A DNA stretch of 64,000 nucleotides from Pogona vitticeps (taxonomy: Eukaryota; Chordata; Lepidosauria; Squamata; Agamidae), in the NCBI RefSeq assembly GCF_051106095.1, contig NC_135787.1:159224001-159288000 (forward strand), in the 5' to 3' direction. Under the pieces are notes generated by a model, which was given only the letters and a program-made list of their open reading frames with translations, made no database searches and was not told the origin of the DNA. This document shows, piece after piece, positions 1-12,900 of this stretch. Numbering within the stretch: position 1 is the stretch's first letter; the number at the start of each line of letters is the position of its first letter. Position numbers and translations under genes: made by a program.

Positions 1-679
1 ACAATTTATAAATACTGTACACAAATGCAGACATGTTACAACTCTCATCTTCAATTAAGTAATCAACATTGTTACCCACCATTTCCTCAAATAATAATTC
101 TATATATGAACATAGAAGTGTGGAGAAGAAATTACTTTTGTTTAAGAATTTTCCTGAACGGCACAATTTTTGGTCTAGTTTCGGAATGTGGATTTTATAG
201 TTACAAATTTGGAAGTCTTTAATGCAGAAGTTGACTTGACTGTGGGTCCTGAATTGAATTGATAGTCAGAACCAGTGAAGATCCACTCCACTACATAAGT
301 GTTGACTTACCATTGTGCAATTAATTCTGTTGATTTTTCATTGGGACTAGTACTTGGATTTAGACTTAGTTATGTGCTTTTCTAAACCATTTTCTTTCTT
401 TGCTTAAGTTTTCCACCCATTGCAGAGTCTTGCTTTGCTTACCTAATAAACGCACACATTATATTATCTGTTACCATATCATTTTTCAAATGTTTCTCTG
501 AATGTTTTCATGGTTTAGGTTTGTATAGCCATGTTTTTCTGAAGTGACGCTCAGAGTTTGACTTGTTTTTTGTAGTCAGAACAAAAAGTTGAATGCACTG
601 TTTACCAGTCCAGAGCTAGGAAAGGGTTTTAAAAGTTTTTATTGTAAAATAAAATCCATTTGTTTCCCTTCTTTTATAG
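1..679 (+). other. UTP20: UTP20 intron, no element recognised
   Basis: AT-rich sequence to the left of the first visible UTP20 exon. I find no convincing exon, repeat or RNA gene in it. Confidence 0.5.
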
Positions 680-923
680 AAAAAGAGCTACACAATGAAT
701 TGGAAGAAGAGCAGGAAGGCATTATGGATGTTGAACGAGAAGAAGTCCACGAAGAAAATGTCAGAACTTTGTATCTTGAACAGCTGAAACGGCAAACATG
801 CTGCAGTGAGAGGATAGATCATGCAAATTTTAGGCTTCTCCTTTGGAAGGCAATGTCAACATTTCCAGATAGAGTAGAACCCAGATCAAGAGAGCTTTCA
901 CCACTTCTCCTCAGGTTTATTAA
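680..923 (+). CDS. UTP20: UTP20 window exon 1
   Basis: The acceptor is ttttatag and the donor is gtaagt. The exon enters with two bases of a split codon. It encodes an acidic stretch ([20 protein letters not shown]) followed by helical sequence up to SPLLLRFI. No earlier exon is visible in 1-679. Confidence 0.85.
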
Positions 924-3900
924 GTAAGTGAGCATTTTCAGTGGGTGCAAGAGAGATCAAAATGTAAATGTGAGTTTTGCTGCTGTCAGCCTTTAATACT
1001 GGCAAAATGCTGCTTTAAAACACTTTCCTATTTTTAAGACGATTTGTTATTCTGGATTTGTACACATGTATAGATGTTCAGTAATTACAGTATGATTCTA
1101 GTAATGCTCAGAACAATGGAGCAATTACTGCTGTGAGATATAGCTTGTTGATAAAAAATGCAGAGGGAAGACAAGACAAAGAAAGAGTTCCAGCACTTCC
1201 ATGAGTTGGTGGGAAAAGGACAACAAAGGAAGCTAAAATTCATTGTGAAGACTATAAATAAAAGGAAGAGCATCTTGAGTTTGCTGAGTAGAATAACATG
1301 AAACCAAAGAAATAGGTAGGAATCAGGGGTGGGCAAAATGTGGCCCTCCAGATGTTGCTGAACTGCAACTCCCATAATTCCTAGCCCACACAGCCAATAG
1401 TGAGGAGATTTGGGCCTAGCCCACACAGCCAATAGTGAAGAGATTTCGGCCTAGCCCACACAGCCAATAGTGAAGAGATTTGGGCCTAGCCCACACAGCC
1501 AATAGTGTGAGGAGAGTTGGGCCTAGCCCACACAGTGAGGAATGTTGGGATTTGCAGTTCAGGAACATCTGGAGGGCTGCACTTTGCCCAGGTCTGATGG
1601 TAGGTGGTTAAGGCAGTCAAAATGACAGAATAGAGAAGGATTTTTCCTGGGGCATTTGAGAATCAACAGACCAGGAAGAGCAATGAAAAATAGCTACACT
1701 CCATCTCTGTCCCCACACCTTTTGTTTGTTTGTTTTCAGCAATGAATATTATCCTGCAGATTTGCTAGTGGCTCCAGTGGAAGATCTTAGAAAGAAGGGT
1801 GTCCATGTTGATCTAAAAGCAGATATCCCAGAGGAAGTAAATAATCCTATCATCAAAGAAGGTGGTCAAGATGATGAAGAAGGAGAGGAACAGAATTCTG
1901 ATGAGCCGGTGACTGAAGAAATTCCAGTAAAAAAGACTAGAAGAGCTGCAGCAAAGTAGGTTGGCTTAACGCCAATGGAGGAAATGGATGTTTATCTTAG
2001 AGTAGTTCTATAGATTTGTGCTTTTTAATCTATGCATTTCATCCTTCTTGTTTGTCAAAAGATCTAAGCAGCACCTCCATTGCCACAGGAGAGGACAGAT
2101 TAACTGTGGCCTGTATTCAGCTTCTTTCCCTTCCTCTACTCCTTGCAGCCCTGGGAGACTGGTGGATATCAGTGCTTGATGATGTCTCAGTCTCTGAAAC
2201 AGGACTTTGGGAACACGGGGCTTTGTCAGGAAGGGGGAATTGTCCCCCTCTCAGTTGCACTGAAGCCTGTGTTCCATGCTGCACAGTGCTGAATGGAAAA
2301 TAGCCAGCTTTGTAAAATACGTTTTGCAGGTGACTCATTTCCACTAATCATAGCTAAACGTAACCTGTTTGTCCAGGTTGGAATGACATAACAAGCTGCA
2401 GTTAGTTTAGAACAGAAATGAACACTTGAATTCTTCCTTGTTGCCATAGCACTGAAAATAGTGCATTGGATTGGGGCAGAAGGACAGATTCAGTGAAGAT
2501 CATTAAGTGGAGGAGTTGAATTAGTGAATGGTGAGAAACTGGTAATCTGGATAAACTGTGCCTGTCTCTAAAACTGGGTTGGTCATTGACAGCTTCTTGC
2601 CTCATCCACCCCAGTTATTTCCTTTCAGCAATGAATGGTGAACTGCTAACTGATGGCAATTTATTTGGCAACTCTCATTTTTATTAACCCTTCATAGCCT
2701 TTGTACTTGAAAGCACATCAGTAAACTTACTGTTACTTTGAAAACATTTCCTTTCCCAAAATCACATTCTGTTTTCCCTTCATGTCTTTTTTTGGTTCCA
2801 TTTTGTTTTTCAGACAGCTCATTGCACATTTGCAAGTATTTGCCCAGTTTACAAATCCACGTGCCTTGTATTTGGAACCGAAATTAAATGAAATATACAC
2901 TCAGGTGAAATTTTTGAGTATTGTTTATCCTGCTTAGTATATGTGTATCGTGTATTGCCTTGCCTGGATGGCTTAGTAGAACTGCTGGAATTTATCACTT
3001 TTGGCACGTCTGCATGAGCAAAGGGTATGTGTTACCCTTTGAAGCAGCTAATGCACAGTTATGAAGGTAGAGACTGATTAACCTGCCCCAGTTCCCGATT
3101 CTAAAAAGAATTACGTGTCTTGAGCAAAGGAATTTCTTCAAGCTAAGTTTCCTAATTCCTTAGAGAAACTGGTGTGATGATTCTTACATTAAAGATTGAT
3201 GATTACTGTATTCAACTCTGTACATATAAGGCCAAGTTTCTCAAACCTTATTTTTGTGACAGGGATAGTGGCCATAGTTTAAATCATCAAGTGTAATTAA
3301 GATAAAACAAGCACATATCCTTGTCTTTCTCGTGCCCTGTATCCCTGGGGCAGGCAGACCAAAGGGCCAAGGAGAGATTGGAGGCTTGGAGACTAAGATT
3401 CGTTACATCAATTCTGCCCCTCAGGGAAGTCTGTGAGATAATTCAGAGGTAAATGAATTCTTGAATTTCACTAACTGAGAAGGAAGAGGGTGTTTATTGG
3501 ATGTTGTTGTCCATGACTTTCTGTGCAGTCCTCAGAGTGGTCTGGTCTGCATCTTGGTAGTAAACTGGTAGCGTTAGGTTATTGAGGGGCCTAACCCTGA
3601 GGGAGGCCCGGAAAGAAAGAACAAGAAACTGGGCCTTCTCAGCAGTGGCCCCTCGCCTTTGGAATAGTCTTCCCCCCCCCGAGATCTGCCTGGCCCCCTC
3701 GCTGGGTGTTTTTAAGAGCCAGCTCAAGACCTGGCTATTTAGGCAGGCCTTCCCTCCTGCCATCACTTGATTTCTATTTTCCCATCTTGAATTATATTGT
3801 ATTTGTTGTTAAATTGTTTGATATATTAGATTGTTTTTAGTCTTTTTTATTGTTAGCTGTCCAGAGTAGACGTTGTCTAAATGGGCAGGATATAAATTTA

Positions 3901-6900
3901 ATAAATAAATAAATTATAGGGCATCTTTGTATGTGGATTAGAACAGAGATTTGGCCTTTGGCTTCAGTAAGGTGGTCCTGGCAAGCAAACCTTTGATAGA
4001 CGTCTGCCTAGTGCCTAAAGGGCTACTCCCGCTTAAAATCAACATTGAAGGACTACATTAGCGAACCAGCAGCAATCTATATCATGCGGTGGTATGTTGT
4101 GTCACAGTAGCTGAAATTCTGTTTATGTAAGTTCTGTGTCATAAGATTGATTATGTCATCAGCCAGGGCAATATTTTTTGTTAGAAAACGAACATTTCCA
4201 CTTCTTCTGGAGGGCCCCCTCAATAATCCCTTTCATCATCAAGAACTTGTGGTAGTTGTGGGATGGGGGGATGTTTAATTTCCAAAAAAATTGCCCTGGC
4301 TGATGATGTCATCAGCCTTACACCATTGAATATACCCAAAAGGGTTTTCAGCCAATAAGTATAGAATAGCAAATATTTCAAATTTGTAGATTCTTGTGGT
4401 ATGAACTATTATGGTTTTGAAAAAGAGCTTTCTCTTGTGAATCCTCTTGCTATGCACAGTGGGTATCATCTATGGCTTCTCTTGAAATAAGAGAACATTG
4501 GATGCATTGAAAATGATTTATGAAATGATTTTGCATCAGATGCCTTTGTTGTCTTTTATGACTTTTGACATTTGTTTCTCATAACACATTTTTAGCTGCT
4601 GGCACATCAAGATCAAAATGTGCAAAAAGTTGCTCTTGATTGTATCATGAGTTACAAGCATCCACACCTGCTGCCATACAGGTATGAAATGACCAGTCAT
4701 TGTTTGGTGGTTTGCTTTTAGGATCGCTAGTTTCGTCCTCTAATACATTTGGTCTAGGATCTTTCTCTTAATATTGCATTATCTGCCTGCAGAGAGAACT
4801 TGCAAAGGCTCCTGGATGACAAGAGCTTTAAAGAAGAAATAGTTCATTTTAGTATTTCTGAAGAAAACACTATAGTAAAAGCACTGCATCGAACTGAACT
4901 TGTTCCTATTTTAATGAGGTAAGGCAGTTAGGTCTGTCAGTTTAGAAATTGAACTACATTGTTTCTAATTGATCTTTAACAATGAAGTATGACAGGTCAC
5001 ATGCCTACTTTCATTTAAATGCATAGTTGTGATTACATTTTGTGGTAATTTGGAAAAAACTGTTGAGCCTCTGCAGTTGTTCTTAAAAAGAAGTCAACAA
5101 GCCCAGTAGTCTGGAGCCTTCTGTATGCAGGACGGTGGCTTCTGAAAAGTGAATGTAATTATGTTTTTATTGATATTGAAAGGATCTTGTATGGACGGAT
5201 GAGAAACAAAACAGGAAGCAAAACACAAGGAAAGTCAGCCACAGGAACCCGTATGGCTATTGTTCTGAGATTCCTTGCGGGTTCACTTCCTGAAGAAATC
5301 AAAATGTTCCTGGATCTGCTTTTTGAGCCTGTGAAGCACTTCAGTAATGGTATGCTTTGTACAGAATTTTGCGGAAAACTTGGGTGGCGAATACTGAATG
5401 AATGGAAGCAATATGGGGCCATTGACAGACAAGGAGTTAGCATTCCCAGGAGAAGGTTAGGTTTGCAAGACATCCTCTGCCTTGCAAGAGAAGAGGGCAA
5501 CATCATGCCCACAAAACCAGGCATGCTCCATGGTCCACCACCATTGGACATGCTCAGTACCCATGGACTACTGAGAAAGCTAGAAAGATAGGAAAGAGGT
5601 TGTAGTAGAATTTTCTTCTTGTGCTCCTTACACTTGATAGTGTCCTGAAGGAGGTTTCTAGTCAGACCCCTGAAAAGGAGTGGTTCTTCCAGGAGGTGCA
5701 ACATTTTCTTCTAGGTCTAATGTGTTAGTGCGTACTCAGGCATCTAAATGGCTTATGCACCTCAGATAATAAAATGGATTGGACAATAGAGTTGAAACCT
5801 TAAGGTTGTTGATTTTAGTCCATCTTCTCCAGGTGGTTGTGTTGTGTTTTGATTCACTTTGTTTTGCCAGTTCTGCCATTTAAGAATGTATTTAACTAGC
5901 GATTGCTAAAATCGAACTGGGGACCCTGAGAATACATCAACCAGGCTCCTTACCCTATTCACCCATATCCCCATAATTCTGTGACTCTTGATTAATATAT
6001 TATGGAAATCTACAGTTTTTCATCTTGTTTATAAAAACCTCACCCTGCGTTTCTTCATAATGTATGGTCCTGTGCATATTTACTTTAAAGTAAGCATTAC
6101 TGTATTCAGTGAGACTTACTTGCATCTTAAGTGTGCACAGAATTACAATCTTCTTTTATGTTTTTGCCTAATCAAACATTTTCTATTCTAAACTATAGGT
6201 TGCTTCTTTTAAAATTGGTTCTTGGTTACTGTGATGTAATATTACAGCTAATGTCTAAGCAGTATTAATCTGCCATAAATCACATTCACATCTTCCATTT
6301 AGAATTATACCTACCCAATACTCAGCAGTACCTTCAGTTTTAATAGTCATTACCAAGAAAATGTAGTCATTGGTTGTCTTCTAGCTTGCTCATCATGACC
6401 TTTTTTTTTAAATAAAAAGGACATTGCCACTCTGCAGTGCTCCAAGCTGTGGAAGAACTGGACTTATCACGAGTCCTGCCTCTAGGTCGCCAGCACAGTC
6501 TTTTCAACAGCCTGGAAATTGTACTGAAAAGCATGGGGCATCTGATCAGCAAGTTCCTGCCTGAGATTTTGCAGATTTTACTGTGCATGACAGCAACTGT
6601 ATCCCACATTCTTCAGCAAAGAGAAAAGGTAAATAACAGTGCTGTACCCTCGTCTAGCTTAAATAAGAAGTTGTTAATCGTAAAACTAATTGTAAATTTA
6701 AGCAGCCTTTGGATCTGGAACAGCACATCAAGCAATGTTCTGAAAGGTTTACTGTGCTCTATTTCAAATTAGAGGGGGAAAGTTTCTCCTTTTGCAAAAT
6801 GTCTTAATTTATTCAAGGCTAAACATGCAATTTGATCAATAAATCAATCTTCATATAATGTCAAGAGGTATTATCAATTAATTTATCTGTTGGAAGTGTT

Positions 6901-9900
6901 TTTACAGCCCCTGTTCTAATCATTACATGCGATTCAGGCATTTACATGGCAGAACATTCTCTTGTATTGTTCTGTTAAAATCTTCTCATGGCAGAGATTC
7001 TCATGTTGATTGATGTTTTGCTCTTAGTGGGACAGTCTGGACTTCATTTTTACCCTTCTATTTCAGTGGCTCCCAGTCTTGGGTCCCCAGATGTTCTGGG
7101 ACAAATTCTCTCAGAATCCTTCATCATTAGCCATGCTGACCAGGAATTCTGGCAGCTGTAGTCTAAGAACATCTGGGGATCCAAGGCTGGGAACAAGTTC
7201 AAAAGAGGGCGACAAGGATGATCATGCGACTAGAAACCAAGCCGTATGAAGAAAGACTGAAAGAAGTCAGCATGTTTAGCCTTGAAAAAAGAAGACTATG
7301 GGGAGATTTGAAAGATAGTTGTGCAGAAGACTATAAAAACTATAAAACCAATAATATACGAAAATCCAAGATGTAAAAATATAGATATTAAAATACAGCA
7401 GGAGGGAAAGCCTGCCTAAATAGCCATGTCTTTAGTTTACTTCAATATGCCTTGATCAACAGGATTCCCACCACTAATATCTCTATTTCCCCCACTATTG
7501 TAGCAGTAGCTGGTCAGTATAAAAAGAGGGGTTGGACAGAAGTATTATAACACTGTAATATTTGATTACAAGTGTTGCTATAGGTAGGCATGCTTCTTCC
7601 ATTTATACTGAAAGAAAAAAGTTACATTTTTAACAGGAGTGCTACTGATGTGCTACTGTAGCATTACTTTTGCATACAAGGTTATATAGTAACTTTGGGA
7701 TTAAAAGCTGTAGTTCAGTAACTCTTGGTTTCACAAATACCCTTTAAGACTGTCATTTGTTAAACTTAATTTGACGTTTCATTATTTAGTGAAGAGGCAA
7801 AAGTCACTAAAGGATTAGGAGAAACTTGTTTATATTTGGTACTTTTCTCAATAGGTTAGTCATTTATTACAGACTAATATTCCCATCTGTGTTAAATTTT
7901 TACTTTTATAGTTATAAATGGAGTTACAGGCTTACTGTTTCCTGCAGTTTTCATATGAGGCTGAACCTGTTCCTTGCAGGCTCATTCTCTGTAGATTGTG
8001 TTTTCCTTCAGTATCATGCAAATAGATCTCAAATGTTTATCTGGTGTACAATTTTTAACATTCATTTCAGGAGCAACCTCTGCCAATAATTTAAGAGTTT
8101 GCCAATATTTTAGCCCCTGTGCCTGAATAAAAAAAACATGTGAAGATAACTATTCTGCTCATGTTTCTAAGAGAAAAGAATGAAACTCCCAGATTTGTCA
8201 TGATTTGTTTTGCAGATTCAACTCAGATTGATTAACCCTCTGAAAAACCTGAGGAAACTTGGACTTAAACTTGTAGCAGACTTTTTCTCCGACTTTGAAA
8301 ATTATAACTTTAGTGTGGAAGAGATTGATGCAGTTTTTCATGCAGTGGTGTGGCCCCAGGTAAGGGCTGTGTGACATTAAAAATTGTCTTGTTTCATAAA
8401 ACATGTCTCTTAATGGTGTCTTGCCTTTCCCAGAATGTAGAAACCACATTCTCTGAATGGAAGGGAGTACTTGAGGGAAAAGGAAAAGGAAATGCTAAAA
8501 CAAAATGGCTGACTTTGATTATTTATTCAGTATCCCTTCAGGACATGGCCTTGGAGTTTCTCAACAACAAAATGTAAATAGTTCTTATCCTTCTGCGAAC
8601 TGTACCAGGCAGGGTACATACATATTCCCAAATAGCAAGACCTGCTACATTCTCTCTTTATTAGACTAATTGCTGCTGAAATGTGACAGTATCCCTACAC
8701 CATGACTGGTGTGGTACTGCGGGAGACACAAGTTGTTAGGAAGTGATTGCTGTTCATGGCAGGAACTGATCCAGTTACAGAAGTTGTAAGATCAGGGAAG
8801 CTTTCACCTAGTGATGCTCCAGCGAAGTCTCTCAGAAACAAGTGCTTGAATTTTTGCCTTTTTGCGTCAGTCAATAAAATATCATGAAGGATGTGCCAGT
8901 ATCTCATGGAGTAGGTAGGTGAATCTTGTGCCTGTTCAATCCCAGTGCATCTTCTTTTAGTATTTGGAGACTGTTCATTAAAAGTTTAGGGAAATGCCCA
9001 CAGTACTTATAATTTGGAGCCAATCCTTCATGGCAGTGGTCTTAGTTCTGCTCATTAGTAGCACCTTGGTCTTTGATGTGAGTGGAGGCAGAAGTCCCTG
9101 CTGTTGCTTGTGTGTTCTGATGCAGGGGATCATCACTGCGAGCAAGGAACGAACGATTGTGTGAATGCTTAGTCTGCGCTAAAGGTCCACATTGAGATAA
9201 TATCAGTAGTTTGACTTGATCTTAATTTCTCCTGTTTTGTTTCCTCAGATCACCAGGCTGGGCTCTGAGAGTCAGTATTCTCCTACTCCTTTGCTCAAAA
9301 TTATTCATATCTGGAGCAGAAGCCCCAGGTGAAATATTTTCTTCATAGTGAAGCAGACAAGTGCCATATGACTTTACTGTGCAATTACCAATGGAATGTT
9401 GAAATGCTACATTATATGTGTGGGACTCTAATTATCACCCATTGTGAGGACTGCTGGAATTAGACTTTTTGTAATTAAAAAAATTGAGAATTTAATTTTA
9501 GGAATTCATTATTGCCCACCTTCCTGGTTCCTTGACATAGGAGAACATTTTGGACTTCATTCCAATGTTAGGACAGTAATACCCCTCTAGTTCCAAGAAA
9601 ATAGAGTGCTGATTGAATCAGCACTAAATGGGATCATTTGAACATTATGCCTTGTGGCATAGGTGAAAACACACACACATACACACAAATCAGAACCTTC
9701 TGTTCCTTTCCCTATGACGTGACTGCTCTCCTTCGTCCTACATTGGTTCCTTTTAAGGAGGAAGTAAATAATAAGTAAGTACGTGGCTGGGTTACCTCTC
9801 TAGATGCCACTCCCCACCCTCCAAGCCAAAAACTCACTAGATGACAGTGGAGAAAGATTGACCTACTTCAGTCTCCAACAACTCTTCAATGTTGATCAGC

Positions 9901-12900
9901 AGGTCACAAAGGATGTTCTCTTTTTCCTCCTCTCCCTCCATGTCATTTAGTCCATTTGTCTCCAACTTGCCTCTTCTCTTTCCTGTTAGCTCGGTATGAA
10001 TCATACACAGAAAGATGGAAAAATCAATCTGTTATTCTTAATAACTATTCAGTTTCCAGTTAAGGAGTTGGTATAATTCATTTCTTGAATTCCCTGTTTC
10101 TTCCCCTCCCCTGCTTTGTGACCTTTAGGTATTTCCCTTTGCTAGCCAAGCAGAAGCCAGGGCACCCAGAATGTGACATATTATCCAATTTGTTTGCTCT
10201 GCTTTCGGCCAAAAGCCTGTGTGAAGCAACAGCTGGTATTGTGATGGACGTGGCCGACAGTCTTCTCAACAACCCTGACTTTGAGCCCAGTGACCAACTT
10301 AGCAGCTTGGCAGTAACTGACTGTGTTTTTGTAGATGTCGATGATACCATGGGAGGTAGGAAAGGTCAAGCATCTGTACTCCCCCATTTTAGAGACATAC
10401 GTTCTAAGACTTAATAGGGTGTATTTTGTGGGTGGATGAAAATATTCTCTACTTATCACAGTACCAAATTAGATGTCATATTTATGTTCTGCTGACTAAA
10501 ATATTTGTTTTCAAAGTTATCCTGTACAAAACATGGAATGTTCTGTAAGAAAAAAAGGTTGTGAAAGATATTATAAGCTTTCGACTTCATACCTGAACAA
10601 GGTGGTACATTAAAGTCTTCTTCAGAGTCTCACCTTCAAGCATTCCTGCTTTGTTGAAAGAACTTAAGAGCATTGTTCCTTTTCATATCTCATATTTGAG
10701 GAGTTCCTTTATTATTATTATTATTTATTTATTTAATTTGTATCCCATCTATCTGGTCGGGTCAGGACCACTCTAGGCGGCTAGAGATGCTTGCTTAGTC
10801 CCCTCTTGAATGCACTGCCATCATCATGTGAATATTTTTAAATGATGGAGACAAGGTTGAGCTGACTTGAACTTTTAACTGACCACTCATTTTAATGTGA
10901 TTTGATGTGGCGTAAATTGTTTTTATTTACTGTTAACCAGAATCCTATTGATGATCACTTACATTTTGCATAATTTGCTCAGGCTAATTGATGAGGTGCC
11001 ATAATGTGCCTCAGTTGCATGCCTGGTCACATGCCCAATTACATAACCAAGATGTGTACCAGCATCTGATCAATTAGCAGCAGGGAAGTTATGCAAACTA
11101 TAAACAAACATAAGATTCTGGCAATTCCCTTCTTTTTTCTTTCTTTCTAAAAATGATGTTACTTCTGAAAGTTGTACTTTAAAAGTTCTGTTAGGTGTTT
11201 TGGTGTGCTGTATGCAGAAATGAAAGGTATAAATTGAAATAAACAGGGCTGTTTTGTTGCTGTGATGCAGACTAGATATTATTCTTCACCTTTTCCACTT
11301 GAGGTACTGAGGACTCTTCTCACATCACTTATCATTTAGAAAATGATAAATAACCACATTGTCTCCATTTCAGATGTTCCCAGCATGGGAGTAAGACTGA
11401 TTCTCCCTCATATTCCCTCACTCCTTCAATATCTCAGCAAAACTACGTTTACTGTGGACAAGGTGAAAAAGAAGAAGTACAGGGGACAAGTTAGCAAAGA
11501 ACTCAACATTCTTTCAAAGCAAGTAGCTTCTCAGCATTCCTTAGATTTAGAAAGGGTCCCTCTAAATGCAGTGTTTGAATTGTGTACTATATGCTTGGGG
11601 GGAGGCTGAAGGTTTGGAAGAGTGCAGACTGCCCTGTTTCTTGTTAAGAGCTGTTATCTATTCACTATCGACACTGGAAATGTAGTAGTAGTAGAGACAA
11701 GTACAGTGGTGCCTTGCTTGACGACGGTAATCCGTTCCAGCAAAATTGCTGTACAACGAAATCGTCATCAAGCGAAAGTAAAAAACCCATTAGAATGCAT
11801 TAAAAACTGGTTAATGCACTCTAACGGGCAAAATACCTCATCGTCCAGCGAAGATCCTCCATAGGGCGGCCATTTTCCGGTGCCTGTTAAGCGAGGAGTC
11901 CATCCTAAACACAGCAGGGAGCTATTTTGCACAGTGGGTGGCCATTTTGAACCCCGACTATCAGCTGTTTTTAGATCGTCGTAATGCGAAGAATCGGTTC
12001 CCAAAGCAGGGAACCGATCATCATGAAGCGAAAATTGCCCTTTGAAACATAGTTTTGTGATCGCAAAACCCCCATCGTAAGGAGGATTCGTCATGGAGTA
12101 GGGTAATTGTCAAGCGGGGCACCACTGTAGTACCGTATTTGCCAGCGTACAAGATGACTTTTTGGCCCTGAAAAACATGCCTCCAAGTGGGGGGTTCATC
12201 TTGTACGCCGGGTGCATGTCCAGCAAACCCTCCCTCTCTCCCAGTGAAGTCACTTACCTGGTAGTAAGACCGAGGAGAGCCCCGCTCCTAGCCTGGGAAC
12301 AGCCTGACTCTAGCGCTGAACAGCTGACTGTCGGAACAGCAGAGACATGGCTGCTGACCTCTCAAAATGGCTGCCACCTCTCTGCTGTTCCTTCTTCCAG
12401 CAAACCCTGGCTCTCTCCGAAAAGGAACCAAAAGGGGCAAAGGAACTCTCCCCATAATGCAGTCAAAGCAGAATAACGCATGCAGAAGAGGGGGTAGTCT
12501 TATACAGCAAGTATGTAACAAACTCTACATTCTGAGTGGGAATGTTGGGGGGTGGTCTTATACGCCCAGTCGCCTTATACACCAGCATATATGGTACATA
12601 TGCATAGTCATCCAAGTATTGTGACAATGCAGTAAATTAAACTATTGACTTGTTGCATTGTTTTGCAAAAATATTATTGTAGTATTTTATCGTATGGGAG
12701 TACCCTGTGTGGAGCAGTGGATAGAGTGATGGAGACCAGGGTTTGAATCCCACTCTGCTGTGGAAACTCACTGAGGGCATGGAACTGGTAAAGCCACTCC
12801 TTAAACATCTTACTTGCCTTGAAGCCCCAGTTGGGGTCACTATTAGTTGTTTTTGACTTGATGGCATATAACTATTTTATTCGGTGCCCTTTATAAGCAG

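Noticed and set aside
5350-5591. Plus-strand frame continuing past UTP20 exon 6 into the intron
   Set aside because: A good donor at 5350 and the in-frame join to exon 7 ([10 protein letters not shown]) show this is read-through into the intron.
10085-10414. Frame extending beyond UTP20 exon 10 on both sides
   Set aside because: The acceptor at 10129 and the donor at 10356 are set by the frame with exons 9 and 11; the rest is intron.
11523-11530. GT donor gtagct for UTP20 exon 11
   Set aside because: It would join exon 12 out of frame and destroy the conserved ISKF block; the GC donor 4 bases earlier fits both.
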